Shown here: one piece after another, positions 52,169 through 62,382 of the stretch
Layout: every line of letters starts with the position of its first letter
Numbering within the stretch: the stretch's first letter is position 1
NCBI RefSeq assembly: GCF_004349265.1
Contig: NZ_SMFL01000011.1
Location: 62,001-126,000 of the forward strand
DNA length: 64,000 bases
Direction of reading: 5' to 3'
Origin: Dyadobacter psychrotolerans
Lineage (GTDB): Bacteria > Bacteroidota > Bacteroidia > Cytophagales > Spirosomataceae
The notes under the pieces: model-generated
What the model was told of the DNA's origin: nothing
Seen by the model: only the letters and a program-made list of their open reading frames with translations
Databases searched by the model: none
Position numbers and translations under genes: made by a program

Positions 52169-55153
52169 TCAGAATGTTACGCTTAGTCCGGCAGTGAAAG
52201 TACGGGTGGTTGGGTACTTGTCGCGCTGATCACTTCCGGGGAAGAAACCGGTCATCGACACACCTTCAGGATCGATACCTGTATACTTCGTGATCGTCGC
52301 CAGGTTAAGGCCTGATACAAATATCCGTGCGTTTCTCATTCCTTTGACCAGGTTATTTGGCAGAGAATATCCGAATGTTACGTTGTCAATTTTCCAGTAA
52401 TTACCGTTTTCAATGTATTCTGATACATACACCAGATCATTGTTCAGAACTTTGCCGTCAATCGGATCGTAAGCAGTTTTCAGCATGTTGTAAGCTTTGT
52501 TTTTCGGGTTGTTATAAAACATGCTCTGGAAATTCAGAATGTCGTAGCCAAATGCGCCGCGCATGTTTACAGCCAAGTCAAAGTTTTTGTAACGAACCGA
52601 GTTATTCCAGCCCACAATATGTTTTGGAATACCATTTCCATAGTACTGGCGGTCTTCCGGTTTGGCAGACGCAATCGGGATAACTTCCCCGTTTTTGTTT
52701 TCAACCAACCATCCGCCTTTGTCATCGACACCAACACTTTTTAAGACAAAAAACCTTCCGATTGGCTCTCCGACTTTAACACGGTGGGTAGAAACCTGAA
52801 TCGGTTCACCGGTAGCACCAGCATCGAAAAAGTCATTGCTTGCCTTAAACTGATCGTTGGAAAGACTCACCAGTTTGTTGCGGTTGGTGGAGTAGGTAAA
52901 GCCTGTATTCCACTGGAATTTTTCCGTTTGGACAGGTACAATGTTTAGTAAAACTTCCAACCCGTCATTTTTCATTGTTCCTGCATTGATCAGCATCGAT
53001 CCTGTCAGATACGGAGGAACCGGCACCGGGAAGTTATAAAGCAGATCTTTCACCTTACGGCTGTAAAAATCAACCGAACCGTTGATGCGGTTTTTCATAA
53101 ATCCAAAGTCAATACCTGCGTTGACTTCCTCTTTTTTCTCCCAGCGCAGGTTTGGGTTGAAGTTACGAGCCGGGATAAAGCCAGGGACCCATTTCCCGCC
53201 TACGTAAGCACCCTGGCCTGTACTGAAATTATAACTGATCTGCGACAGATACGGGCTGCTTGCGATGGTACCTGTTACACCAATACCGGCACGGAGTTTA
53301 ATTTCAGAAACTCCTGTTAAACCTTCCATAAATCTCTCCTTGCTGATTCTCCATCCAACAGAAGCCGCAGGGAATGTTCCCCACTGGTTGTTGACACCAA
53401 AACGGGACGAACCTTCACGACGGACACTTGCCATCAAAAGATATTTTTCGTTCCAGCTGTAAGTCAGTCGTCCAAAAAAACCGGCAAGCTGCCATTTGTT
53501 TTTGGTACTGCTCATTGCCGCCTGTCCTTTTTGCAAAGCACCTCCGGCTCCAAGGTTATTCCAGTCGTATGCATCAGTTGGAAAATCCCAGTTGCTTGCT
53601 GAAAATGCTTCGTAAACTGCCTGCTGATAGCTGTATCCGCCCAGTAATGTAAAGCGGTGTTTCCCAAACGACTTGGCATAATTTCCGGTTAACTCCAGAA
53701 GTTTTTCATCGTTTGCCGTTGTGGATCTTCCCGCAGTCGCATTCTGATTGCTTAGTCTTGTATTTGTGTGATTAAACGTGGTAGAATACCCGTCGAGGCT
53801 GGTACTCTGAACGTTTGAAACCAAAAGTTTGAAATTCAGGTCGTCGATAGGAGCGTAATCTAAACTTCCGCTAAGACGCATTTCCCGGGAAACTCCTTCA
53901 TAGTTGGCTTCATTGATACGTGAAACCGGGTTTTCGTAAAAATATCCGTCACGTTCCTGCCATGCACCTGTCTCTGTACGAACCCGGTCGGTAGGGTTAC
54001 GGATCATTGCCTGACGATAAATGTAACCGTACTCGCCGTCTCCCGTTCCATCTGCCTTGATGGTCCGGCTGATCATTTGGATGTTGGTTTTAAGTTTATT
54101 TTTAAACATCGCATGATTCAAATCCGCGCGGCCTGTAAACCTGCTTTGTGCCGATCTTAAAAATATACCCTCCCAGTTACGATAATTGACCGAACCTGTA
54201 AAGTTTGTCGTGCTGTTTCCTCCAAAAAAAGTAAGGTTATGGTTTTGACTAACCGGTTTTTGCATGATTTCATCCAGCCAGTCGGTATTGCCGCCGTAAT
54301 CTGTGTAAGGAATACCTTCCGCAATTTTCTGGCGGTAATCGTCACCGGTGAGTAACTGCGGTCTGCGTGCAATGGTTTGAATATTTACGTAGTTGGAATA
54401 CTCAATCGTCGAACGTGAACCTGCACGGTTTTTACGGGTGGTGATCAGGATTACACCGCCTGTTGCACGGGTTCCGTAAATCGCAGCAGCTGAGCCGTCT
54501 TTAAGAACATCCACAGATTCAATATCTTCGGGAGCTACGGTATTTAATCCGCCGGGAACACCGTCAATCAGGATCAAAGGATCAGATGTTCCGTTGATGG
54601 AATTGATGCCGCGAAGGTTGATCTGTGTATTTGCCGTAGGCGATCCGCTTGGTGTTGTAATACGTAAACCAGCCACTTTTCCCTGTACAAGCTGAGCTGC
54701 ATCACGAACGGTTCCTTTGATAAAATCTTCTCTTTTTATACTGGCAACCGAACTGGTAACATCTCCTTTTTTCTGGGTTCCGTAACCGATCACGACAACT
54801 TCTGCAAGCTGTTTCTGGTCCGGAGCTAGCTCAATGGTAATACTGCTTTGATTACCAACAGCAATTTCCTGGCTTACATATCCGATGTAGCTCAATATCA
54901 AAGTAGCATCTTCGGGTACAGTCAGTTTGAATTTTCCTTCGGTATCAGAAGCCGTACCGATCGCATTATTTCCTTTTACAATAATTGTTACGCCGGGCAA
55001 AGGATTTTTATCCTCCGATGATACAATCGTTCCCGTAATCTGACGGTCTGCAGCCAAAGCTTTTGCATTTATTGAAAGGAAAAACATCAGTGCAAGGCTG
55101 CAAAACAGGTAGCCGGATGTATCCTGGATAAGTCTGGTTAATTTTCTTTTCAT
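52169..55153 (-). CDS. SusC/RagA family TonB-linked outer-membrane protein
   Basis: A 994-residue TonB-dependent importer paired with SusD. A signal peptide (LFCSLALMFFLSINAKALAA) precedes the CarboxypepD_reg-like extension (ITGTIVSSEDKNPLPGVTII, about 38-115), a TonB-box region (EVVVIGYGTQKKGDV), a plug (DPLILIDGVPGG, then IESVDVLKDGSAAAIYGTRA and GVILITTRK) and a C-terminal barrel of about 22 strands ending RTFTAGLSVTF. The substrate is probably a glycan, judging by the GH30 and ThuA-type genes alongside, but no regulator of the locus is seen in the window. Confidence 0.96.
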   Translation of the reverse strand: MKRKLTRLIQDTSGYLFCSLALMFFLSINAKALAADRQITGTIVSSEDKNPLPGVTIIVKGNNAIGTASDTEGKFKLTVPEDATLILSYIGYVSQEIAVGNQSSITIELAPDQKQLAEVVVIGYGTQKKGDVTSSVASIKREDFIKGTVRDAAQLVQGKVAGLRITTPSGSPTANTQINLRGINSINGTSDPLILIDGVPGGLNTVAPEDIESVDVLKDGSAAAIYGTRATGGVILITTRKNRAGSRSTIEYSNYVNIQTIARRPQLLTGDDYRQKIAEGIPYTDYGGNTDWLDEIMQKPVSQNHNLTFFGGNSTTNFTGSVNYRNWEGIFLRSAQSRFTGRADLNHAMFKNKLKTNIQMISRTIKADGTGDGEYGYIYRQAMIRNPTDRVRTETGAWQERDGYFYENPVSRINEANYEGVSREMRLSGSLDYAPIDDLNFKLLVSNVQSTSLDGYSTTFNHTNTRLSNQNATAGRSTTANDEKLLELTGNYAKSFGKHRFTLLGGYSYQQAVYEAFSASNWDFPTDAYDWNNLGAGGALQKGQAAMSSTKNKWQLAGFFGRLTYSWNEKYLLMASVRREGSSRFGVNNQWGTFPAASVGWRISKERFMEGLTGVSEIKLRAGIGVTGTIASSPYLSQISYNFSTGQGAYVGGKWVPGFIPARNFNPNLRWEKKEEVNAGIDFGFMKNRINGSVDFYSRKVKDLLYNFPVPVPPYLTGSMLINAGTMKNDGLEVLLNIVPVQTEKFQWNTGFTYSTNRNKLVSLSNDQFKASNDFFDAGATGEPIQVSTHRVKVGEPIGRFFVLKSVGVDDKGGWLVENKNGEVIPIASAKPEDRQYYGNGIPKHIVGWNNSVRYKNFDLAVNMRGAFGYDILNFQSMFYNNPKNKAYNMLKTAYDPIDGKVLNNDLVYVSEYIENGNYWKIDNVTFGYSLPNNLVKGMRNARIFVSGLNLATITKYTGIDPEGVSMTGFFPGSDQRDKYPTTRTFTAGLSVTF

Positions 55154-55293
55154 GTTTTAATGTTAGATGGTGGTAGAAGTTTCAAATAGCCATTTTTCGT
55201 TTAATGAGTACTTTCGCGGGCAACGGATCTGGTTTGCTCATCGTTTGTATTTTCTTTTTTCATAAGCATTTGGTTTAAGTTTAAGACAGTAGT

Positions 55294-58200
55294 TTATTGA
55301 ACTTTCATGATTCCGTTCATGATGCGCCAGTGGCCGGGGACCGTGCATAAAAATGGGTAATCACCAGGTTTTTCAGGAGCAATAAATACCAGTGTTGCAT
55401 TCCCTTCCGGACTCACCAATTCGGTTGAATGCAGGATTTCAGGCATTTTTGGGACGTAGTTCAGTGCAATGGCATTGGCTTCACGGGCAAGCAGATCAGC
55501 TGCGGCTCCCACTTTCTCCAGACTTCCGGGCGTTGCAACCAGCAGATTGTGCTGCATAAAGTCAGGATTGGTGAAACGGATCGTTACTTTCTGGCCGGCT
55601 TTAACCGTGAAAGTCTTCTTATCAAACTTCATTTCATGTTCAATCACTTTCAGATTGATCGTAATTGGTGTTCCCACACCCTTTTTCATCATAGCCGGCT
55701 TTTCTTCCGGTGTTGCAACTGATAGTTTTTTATCATTTTTGTCTTTAACAACCTGGTTGAGATGCATTGTACTTTTGACGTCCAGCCAGCCTTGCAGCCG
55801 GAAGTTTTCAGGATAATCGCCGACCCGGTTTTCGTCTCTCTGGTCGCGGCCCAGGCGTATTTCATCCGGTGTAAATGGTTTTGTAAACAGAGAAGCAGCT
55901 TTGCCGGTAACAGGTTTTTCATCTTCAATGGCCAGTGTCATTATGCCTCCCTCAGAGAGAGTAGCAACGGTATTAAATCTTTCTCCCGGTAGTTTCTGGT
56001 CAGAGTTGATTTTGTAAGATTTTCCGTCCTGCTTCACCAGCCAGTAAAGCTTTCCGTTTTCCATGTACAGGCTGTAACCGTTTTCTTTGTTTCCCTGAGA
56101 AGTAATTACACCCGAAAGTTCTTCCTGTGCTTTTGTAATAATGGCTTTGATCGTAATTTCTTTGTTTGTTACTACGGGCGGGAAAACCGGAGGTGCCCAC
56201 AAATTCAGTACATATGTTTCCTGTACCAGACCGCGCTCGATACGGGCAGTAAGTGTAGAATCTTTTAACCTTGCCGAAGCATTTTTGAAACCTGCTTCAT
56301 GTTTGATAACACCTGAAAAGATAGCCTGTGCCAGATATTCATCCGCCGCATTTTCAGATTCCTGTCCGGCCAGATAAAGTATCTTTCCGATTTCTTCAGA
56401 GGCAGGCAGATCTGCCAGGGCCTGTATGGTTGCCAGTCTGACTTTGAGATCGGGATCGTTAATTGAATTTGTCCATTTTAAAGCGGAAAGTGCCTTTTCG
56501 GTTCTTGGGAGCAGTTTTACCGCGTTTTTACGCACACCTGCCGCAGGATGCCTCATGGCGCGAACGACGGTATGATAAGCTTCTTCATTTGAACCATCAA
56601 GGGCACCTAATCCCTGTAGTGTCCAGAGCGCGTGTACGGCAGGACTGTTTAATCCAATTTCATCCACCGACTGATCATTTACCATTTTCAGAAGTTCGGG
56701 AATTAGCGTTTTATTCTGCGACTCTACAATCAGTCTTTGGGCGGTTGTACGCCAAAACATATTGTCGTTTTTTAATCCTGCCAAAAGCCCTGCTGTATCG
56801 TTTTTGTCCAACTTAACAGGTGTATATGGTTTTGCCTTTCTGTAAACGACCCTGTATATACGTCCGTGTTTGTTGTCCCGTAGCGGATTGATGTATGCAT
56901 TGCCTTTTCCGTTTTCAAAACCACGTGGTGTAGGATTATGCTGAATGATGAAATTGTACCAGTCGGCAACCCAGACAGCCCCATCCGGCCCAACTTCTGC
57001 CTGCACCGGGGCGAACCATTCATCTGAACCGGCCAGCAGATTGAAGCCGTTTTTCTCTTTGTAACCTGCGCCCTTTGGTTTAAGCAAAGCCTGGTAGATT
57101 AACCGGCCCGTAGGCTCGCAAACAAAGGCGGTTGCATTCCAGTAAGATTTAGGGAAATTTCTGGCAGTGTAAAGATTGTGACCGGCAGCAGCTGTGAACC
57201 CGCCATGAAAATCAACCTGGCGTAATGCCGGTGTCAGGTAGTTCATGTCGTAGTGGGAATCGAGTTTGTAAACCGTATTTCCTGAGCCTTCTGCGACAGA
57301 CCGTTTAACATATTCCAAAGGCATGGCAAAGTGCCCGCTGTAATTTCCGTTTGCGGTAGAGATGAACACTTCAAATTCTTCGGAGAAACCGAGTCCCCAG
57401 GTATTATTGGAAGTGCGGCCAATGTATTCCAGATTTTTTCCATTGGGTTCAAAACGATAAATACCCTGGCTGAAATTAACCGGTTTTTCATTTACCGTTC
57501 CGCGGAAACCGGCATAGCCAAGCACGCCCCAGACTTTGTTATCCAGCCCGTATTTCAGGTTGGAAGGTCCTGCATGCGTATCACTTTTACCCCAGCCGGA
57601 AATGATGTTTTCGCGGACATCGGCTTTGTCATCGCCATTGGTATCTTTCAAAAATATAAAATGCGGAGCCTGCGCAACGATAACACCTCCGTTAGCAAAA
57701 GTCAGACTGGTAGGAATGTTCAGGTTATCTGCAAAAACAGTAAACTTGTCTGCTTTACCGTCGCCATCCGTGTCTTCGCAAATCTTGATACGGTCCTTTC
57801 CGCCGCCATCTTCGGTACGGATTTCGTTTGGATAGTCTTCTGTTTCAATGACAAACAATCGTCCTTTTTCATCCCAGGCCATAGCGATAGGATTAACCAC
57901 ATTTGGTTCAGAAGCAAATAGTTGCAGATCAAAGTCAACCGGAACCTGTATCAGTTTTTGTGATTCTTCGGGAGAAAGAGGTAGCTGGAATTTCGGTGCC
58001 GGGTCGCGTTTTTCATAGTTGGGTACATCGGCATCCTGAAATACCTGCACGGGAAGTTTCATCCGGGCATATTGTTCTTTGGCCTGATCATTAACCGCCC
58101 ACAAAACGCCGTTTGCTACAAGATCGTGAAAGCCTTTCTGTTTCCAGGTACGCTCGTCGTGACCGTATGCCGTGTAAAATACGCGGCCTTTTCCCTGCTG

Positions 58201-58803
58201 ACGAACCCAGGTCCATGGCTCATGATGATTGCCTTCAACGCGCTCCTGCAGTACGACATTGTCGGGACTCAGTTTAGAGTGGACATAAGTTTCGTCCCAG
58301 GTTTCAAACTCTTTCAAACCGGCCATAACAGGATGTTCCGGTTTGATAATGGGTGCGGTGAACGTTCCGTATTTATGTGTTGAAAACTGGCCGCCGACCG
58401 CTTTAATATACCAGTCGGAATTCTGGAAGCAGAAAGATGCGGCATGTAGAGGAATCAGCGCTTTGCCTCCTTCCACAAATTCTTTCAATGCAGATTCCTG
58501 CGGAGCGGTGATGGTATTGTGGTTTGCATAAATCATGATACCATCGTACCGGCTTAGATTTTCTGCATTCAGGGAATTAGGATCAGAGGTGTAGGTAAGG
58601 TTAATTCCTTTTTGAAACAACGGGAGCGCCAGCATCGGGAAAAATTTTTCCGAAAAATGATGTCGGCTTTCATGTCCGAGAAAAAGTATTTCAAGACGTT
58701 TAGCTTCCGGAGTCGCGGCCTGCTGAACGGGTCTTGACTTTTGGGAACAACTCTCGGTCAGCAGAAAACAAATTAAGATAAGTAGGAGTTTTTTCATATT
58801 CAT
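55294..58803 (-). CDS. Secreted ThuA / dehydrogenase-type beta-propeller / HEAT / azurin-like multidomain protein
   Basis: A 1169-residue exported protein with a lipoprotein-like signal (LLLILICFLLTESC). Domains: ThuA (about 30-245; EILFLGHESRHHFSEKFFPM, DGIMIYANHNTITAPQESAL); a six-bladed dehydrogenase-type propeller as in the planctomycete-type membrane-bound dehydrogenases (about 280-640; ELFASEPNVV-like start LQLFASEPNVVNPIAMAWDE); HEAT-like helices (about 665-860); a LamG-like sandwich (about 885-1015). Last is a cupredoxin (about 1050-1169) with azurin-type ligands MQHNLLV, C1153, H1158 and M1162 in CTVPGHWRIMNG. No CxxCH haem motif is present, unlike most relatives. It lies 140 bases upstream of susC. 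Confidence 0.85.
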   Translation of the reverse strand: MNMKKLLLILICFLLTESCSQKSRPVQQAATPEAKRLEILFLGHESRHHFSEKFFPMLALPLFQKGINLTYTSDPNSLNAENLSRYDGIMIYANHNTITAPQESALKEFVEGGKALIPLHAASFCFQNSDWYIKAVGGQFSTHKYGTFTAPIIKPEHPVMAGLKEFETWDETYVHSKLSPDNVVLQERVEGNHHEPWTWVRQQGKGRVFYTAYGHDERTWKQKGFHDLVANGVLWAVNDQAKEQYARMKLPVQVFQDADVPNYEKRDPAPKFQLPLSPEESQKLIQVPVDFDLQLFASEPNVVNPIAMAWDEKGRLFVIETEDYPNEIRTEDGGGKDRIKICEDTDGDGKADKFTVFADNLNIPTSLTFANGGVIVAQAPHFIFLKDTNGDDKADVRENIISGWGKSDTHAGPSNLKYGLDNKVWGVLGYAGFRGTVNEKPVNFSQGIYRFEPNGKNLEYIGRTSNNTWGLGFSEEFEVFISTANGNYSGHFAMPLEYVKRSVAEGSGNTVYKLDSHYDMNYLTPALRQVDFHGGFTAAAGHNLYTARNFPKSYWNATAFVCEPTGRLIYQALLKPKGAGYKEKNGFNLLAGSDEWFAPVQAEVGPDGAVWVADWYNFIIQHNPTPRGFENGKGNAYINPLRDNKHGRIYRVVYRKAKPYTPVKLDKNDTAGLLAGLKNDNMFWRTTAQRLIVESQNKTLIPELLKMVNDQSVDEIGLNSPAVHALWTLQGLGALDGSNEEAYHTVVRAMRHPAAGVRKNAVKLLPRTEKALSALKWTNSINDPDLKVRLATIQALADLPASEEIGKILYLAGQESENAADEYLAQAIFSGVIKHEAGFKNASARLKDSTLTARIERGLVQETYVLNLWAPPVFPPVVTNKEITIKAIITKAQEELSGVITSQGNKENGYSLYMENGKLYWLVKQDGKSYKINSDQKLPGERFNTVATLSEGGIMTLAIEDEKPVTGKAASLFTKPFTPDEIRLGRDQRDENRVGDYPENFRLQGWLDVKSTMHLNQVVKDKNDKKLSVATPEEKPAMMKKGVGTPITINLKVIEHEMKFDKKTFTVKAGQKVTIRFTNPDFMQHNLLVATPGSLEKVGAAADLLAREANAIALNYVPKMPEILHSTELVSPEGNATLVFIAPEKPGDYPFLCTVPGHWRIMNGIMKVQ

Positions 58804-59547
58804 TAGCTTAAAGCATTAGTCTTTACTAATTGCTTTTGTTCAAAAGTTTGGTTTATATAAAATAGATCAGAAGGTTTTACCGAATTTTCAGGATGTAAGA
58901 AACCGTTTGGAATTGCCGCGGGCAAGCCATTAAACTTTTTGATTAAATGTTTTTGATTAAATTATTTTCTTCCGTTTTGGAGGATTATCTCCTATAAGTT
59001 TAAGTATTACAAAACAGATCATTATTACAAAAATTCCCGCCGTTACGATGTTTCAGGTCTACGGGACGTATCGAAAGCCAAAAGTTTGATTGCTGTATTT
59101 ATTAAAATTTACAGGCAATAAAATTCCTGTCTGCCTGTTTAGCAGAATATCTCATTTGTCGGTTTAATACCTTTTTAAATAAACTTTTAACCCGTGAATC
59201 TTACGCCGTTGTATGCGTAACCATTGAAATCTTAGCCCGGTGTTTTTTAATATTCTTCTTTGTCATATTTGGCAGGATTTAAAGTGGGATGAGTATGATA
59301 ATAAAGCTGCACATTAGAATAAGATAAGATTAACTTATTATTATCTATTTGTAAAATTACCCGTAAGAGATAACATAAACTTGCTATGTATTAGCTACTT
59401 TTTTACCGATATTAACTTAAATCGGTTACAGGTTTTGTGAAACGGGCAATTTGAAGGATTTTATTCGGTGATTTTTGGGTATGGTAAAATAAAAAAACAG
59501 CCTCTGACTGAGGCTGTTTGGAATATAACAAAATCTTAATCCGGAAA
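58804..59547. other. Gene-free AT-rich region
   Basis: About 740 bases with no frame that looks coding. It should contain the leftward promoter of the ThuA-type gene; I see no clean TTG/20/TAnnTTTG match. The only clear element is the GH30 terminator at its right end. The length is unusual for this otherwise compact window. Confidence 0.5.
59484..59519 (-). terminator. Terminator after GH30 gene
   Basis: AAACAGCCTC / GAGGCTGTTT, ten pairs around a five-base loop, followed leftward by a T-rich tract. It begins about 28 bases past the GH30 stop. Confidence 0.85.
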
Positions 59548-61116
59548 TTAGCGGGTAATTACCAGCGTTTTGATCGATCTTGGAGGAAGCTCCACGCCAC
59601 TTTTAAGATTTTTTGACTTTGTGTACTTCATATTGACATCTTTGTCTGCCGTCGTAAGGTATTCCTCAAAAGCATCTTTCACTTTTAAGTTGCTGATTTC
59701 CGGCTTTATTGTTCGCGCCTCCGACGTGTAATTGATAGCAACAAGTACAATCTGTTTTTCGCTGACATAGGCCGTCACCATTACGTCCTGGGCAATCTGA
59801 ACATCGCTTAATTTATCATTTCTTGACAACTGGATCCTATGCATCCCCGGCCTCACAAACCGGCTGTAATGACCCAATGCCCAAAGGTTTTTGGTGGCTG
59901 TGATGGTTCCGTTCGTATATTCTTTGTCGGCAGGATTGAGTGCGATAACATAATATCTCGTATCGAAATCGGGACTTCCCGGTTCCCAGCTGTTCCAGAG
60001 CTGCCAGGCTGCCGCATTTCCGTAAGCAAGGTCGTCATGAATTACTTTCGATAAAAATAAAGCGCAGTCCATGGCCGGAATCTTTCCTGATTTGCCTTCT
60101 TTATAACCATCAGCAAGCATGGAATATTCAGTCTGCCAAAACTCCACACCATATTTCCGGGTTGTGTCTGCAACGTGTTTTCTGATGGCAATCCGGCTGC
60201 TGTCGCCTTTGTCGGTGAAATAGCTGTGTCCGCCAATGAGTGCCGGAACGTGATTAAGTTTATTTAGTTGTAAAGGACTTCCTTTTTGAAAAAAAGCCTG
60301 TGTCTGTTTTGAGGCACTGCTGGTTTTTCCATATAAATAATCAAGCTGCCCTGCTTCTGTAATCAGGATTTTCGAGGTCGATTTTGTCGCTGTTAATGTG
60401 CTGTCCAATGCCCGCACAACCTTTGCGATCTCGTCATTCCGCCACGGACTTCCTTCCTGATTGCCTTTGCCATACGGATGATACCAGTCCCACTGTGGCT
60501 CATTCACGGGGCTGACGTAATTAAAATGCAGTCCTTCTTCGTCAAAATGTTTTAAAACGTTGGCAAGAAATGCCGCATACTCACCGTATTTTTCGGGTTT
60601 CAGGTTGGAGATGTAATCCTTATCCGTTTTGTAACCCAGTCCGTTTTTATTAAACTGGACCGGTGGTGTGTTGGAAAATGCGATCAGGTTTTCAACACCA
60701 TATTCTTTGGCTTTTTTTGTAAACCAAATGTAGCCTGTCTGTTTTGTCCAGTCGTAAGTACCATCAGGTTTGAGAAAGCTTTCTACACGTTTGCGAAAAT
60801 CGACGATCCCACTGCTATCACCCTGCTCGTCAGTACCACCGCCGATGTTGAAACGCCATGACGAAAGTCCGATTCCTTTTGGATTCCCGGAAGCATCCAG
60901 TTCTTTACTAAACAGCCATTCAGCCATTTGTTCCCGATTTTTAGCTGGCCAGTATTTTCCGATTCCCTCCGAAAACCAGGCTCCGGCTGCTCCGAAGTTA
61001 TCGATTTTTTGTGCCCGGTTCTTTACGTCAACTTTGATAATCAGAGGGTCTTTTTTCTGCGCAATGGTCAAACAGGGCAAAAGAATGAGAAAACAGGAAG
61101 AGATAATTTTAAACAT
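59548..61116 (-). CDS. Glycoside hydrolase family 30-like, secreted
   Basis: A 522-residue exported glycosidase: signal peptide FKIISSCFLILLPCLTIAQ, a TIM barrel and a C-terminal beta domain. Clan GH-A features: IDNFGAAGAWFSEGIGKYWP, SSWRFNIGGGTDEQGDSSGI, the acid/base in FNYVSPVNEPQWDW (E206) and the nucleophile in GVEFWQTEYSMLAD (E330). The overall look is of GH30 enzymes related to endo-beta-1,6-galactanase. The nearby SusCD pair suggests participation in glycan breakdown; the exact substrate is inference. The Nramp-like gene ends 17 bases before it on the same strand. Confidence 0.87.
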   Translation of the reverse strand: MFKIISSCFLILLPCLTIAQKKDPLIIKVDVKNRAQKIDNFGAAGAWFSEGIGKYWPAKNREQMAEWLFSKELDASGNPKGIGLSSWRFNIGGGTDEQGDSSGIVDFRKRVESFLKPDGTYDWTKQTGYIWFTKKAKEYGVENLIAFSNTPPVQFNKNGLGYKTDKDYISNLKPEKYGEYAAFLANVLKHFDEEGLHFNYVSPVNEPQWDWYHPYGKGNQEGSPWRNDEIAKVVRALDSTLTATKSTSKILITEAGQLDYLYGKTSSASKQTQAFFQKGSPLQLNKLNHVPALIGGHSYFTDKGDSSRIAIRKHVADTTRKYGVEFWQTEYSMLADGYKEGKSGKIPAMDCALFLSKVIHDDLAYGNAAAWQLWNSWEPGSPDFDTRYYVIALNPADKEYTNGTITATKNLWALGHYSRFVRPGMHRIQLSRNDKLSDVQIAQDVMVTAYVSEKQIVLVAINYTSEARTIKPEISNLKVKDAFEEYLTTADKDVNMKYTKSKNLKSGVELPPRSIKTLVITR

Positions 61117-61133
61117 ATTAAAAAGGATTGATT

Positions 61134-62336
61134 TTAAAACAAATTAATTCCCATCGCAATCAGGATCAAAACAACTGCCCAGCCTGCAATCTGAAGAATA
61201 AGCGGATGTTTATAAGTGCCCATTAAACGGGATTTACGGCTCACGACAAGCAAAATTGAAAGTGCAGCGGGTAATACGAAACCATTCAGCGTACCTACAA
61301 AAATCAGTACTTTCACTGGTTTGCCAACCAAAAGAAAAACAACAGTTGAGATCAGGATAAAAACGATGGTGAGATACGTGTGGTATTTTTCAAGAAGCGG
61401 ATGAAACGACCGCATAAAAGAAATGGATGTGTAAGCTGCGCCCACAACAGAAGTAATGGCTGCACACCAGATCATCAGTCCGAACATTTGTCTGCCCAGC
61501 GAACCGGCTGCATTTTCAAAAATGGAAGCCGTAGGATTTTCAGGATTGATGCTCGCGCCGGCCGTGATGATTCCCAACGTAGCCAGGAATAGTAAATAAC
61601 GGATAGTGGCCGTCAGCAAAATTCCGGTAGATGCACCTCTGTTCACCTGTGGCAATGCAGCTTCACCTTTAATTCCGGAGTCGAGTAGCCGGTGTGCGCC
61701 GGCAAAAGAAATGTAACCGCCAACCGTACCACCAACAAGGGTCAATGTTGCAATCGGATCAAATTTTGCAGGTAAAAACGTGTGGTGAAGGGCGGCCGCC
61801 AAGGGAGGATGTGAAGTAAAAGTGACATATAATATCAGCCCGATCATCAGCATGCCTAATATTTTAGCAAAGCTATCCATGGCTTTTCCGGCCTCTTTTG
61901 AAAGAAAAACAGCAATGGCCATTCCTGCACTGCCGATGGCTCCGATGTGTATCGGAATCCCGGTCATCGCTTCAATTCCCAAACCTGCACCAGCTACATT
62001 ACCGATGTTAAAGGCAAGTCCGCCAACGACAATCAGAAAAGCCAGGAGGTAACCAAGTCCAGGAAAAAGATCATTGGCAAGATCCTGAGCCCGTTTTCCG
62101 GATACGGTGATGATCTGCCAGATGTTGTACTGCACACAAAGATCGATCACAACGGAAATCAGGATAATAAATCCGAAACTGGTTGTGAGCTGCTGTGTAA
62201 AAACGGTCGTTTGGGTCAAAAAACCCGGCCCGACAGCGGAAGTAGCCATTAAAAATGCAGCACCAAGTAGTGCTTTGGAGGTCTTTGCCACGGAGTTTGG
62301 GTTTTGTGCCACGGATGCACCGCGCGGCGGCCGCAA
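61134..62336 (-). CDS. Nramp-like membrane transporter (YcsG type) without metal-binding motifs
   Basis: A 400-residue protein with about eleven membrane helices in the Nramp/APC fold. The helix 1 motif that binds metal in true Nramp (DPGN) reads SAVGPGFLTQTT, and the helix 6 MPH motif reads SFAGAHRLLDSG, so metal transport is unlikely. The YcsG group in Bacillus lies by the 5-oxoprolinase genes, as here where a hydantoinase B/oxoprolinase gene precedes it with one small gene between. An amide or amino-acid-like substrate is inferred. No ATG begins the frame; it opens with TTG, and GTG codons at 62312 or 62291 are alternatives that shorten a non-conserved N-terminus. Confidence 0.8.
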   Translation of the reverse strand: MRPPRGASVAQNPNSVAKTSKALLGAAFLMATSAVGPGFLTQTTVFTQQLTTSFGFIILISVVIDLCVQYNIWQIITVSGKRAQDLANDLFPGLGYLLAFLIVVGGLAFNIGNVAGAGLGIEAMTGIPIHIGAIGSAGMAIAVFLSKEAGKAMDSFAKILGMLMIGLILYVTFTSHPPLAAALHHTFLPAKFDPIATLTLVGGTVGGYISFAGAHRLLDSGIKGEAALPQVNRGASTGILLTATIRYLLFLATLGIITAGASINPENPTASIFENAAGSLGRQMFGLMIWCAAITSVVGAAYTSISFMRSFHPLLEKYHTYLTIVFILISTVVFLLVGKPVKVLIFVGTLNGFVLPAALSILLVVSRKSRLMGTYKHPLILQIAGWAVVLILIAMGINLF

Positions 62337-62382
62337 TGTTCACGAATTAGATAATTTAAACTTTGCAGCTATAAACGAATAA

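Noticed and set aside
55199..55264. 20-residue minus-strand frame (MKKENTNDEQTRSVARESTH) between the ThuA-type gene and susC
   Set aside because: Too short and without conserved features or coupling to susC; may be a leader peptide, but nothing in the sequence supports it.
57331..57921. 196-residue plus-strand open frame inside the ThuA/azurin gene
   Set aside because: It lies wholly within a conserved propeller domain on the other strand; the translation looks like a codon-bias shadow.
61134..62336. Manganese/iron Nramp transporter (MntH)
   Set aside because: The DPGN and MPH metal-binding motifs are missing, so the standard name would mislead.
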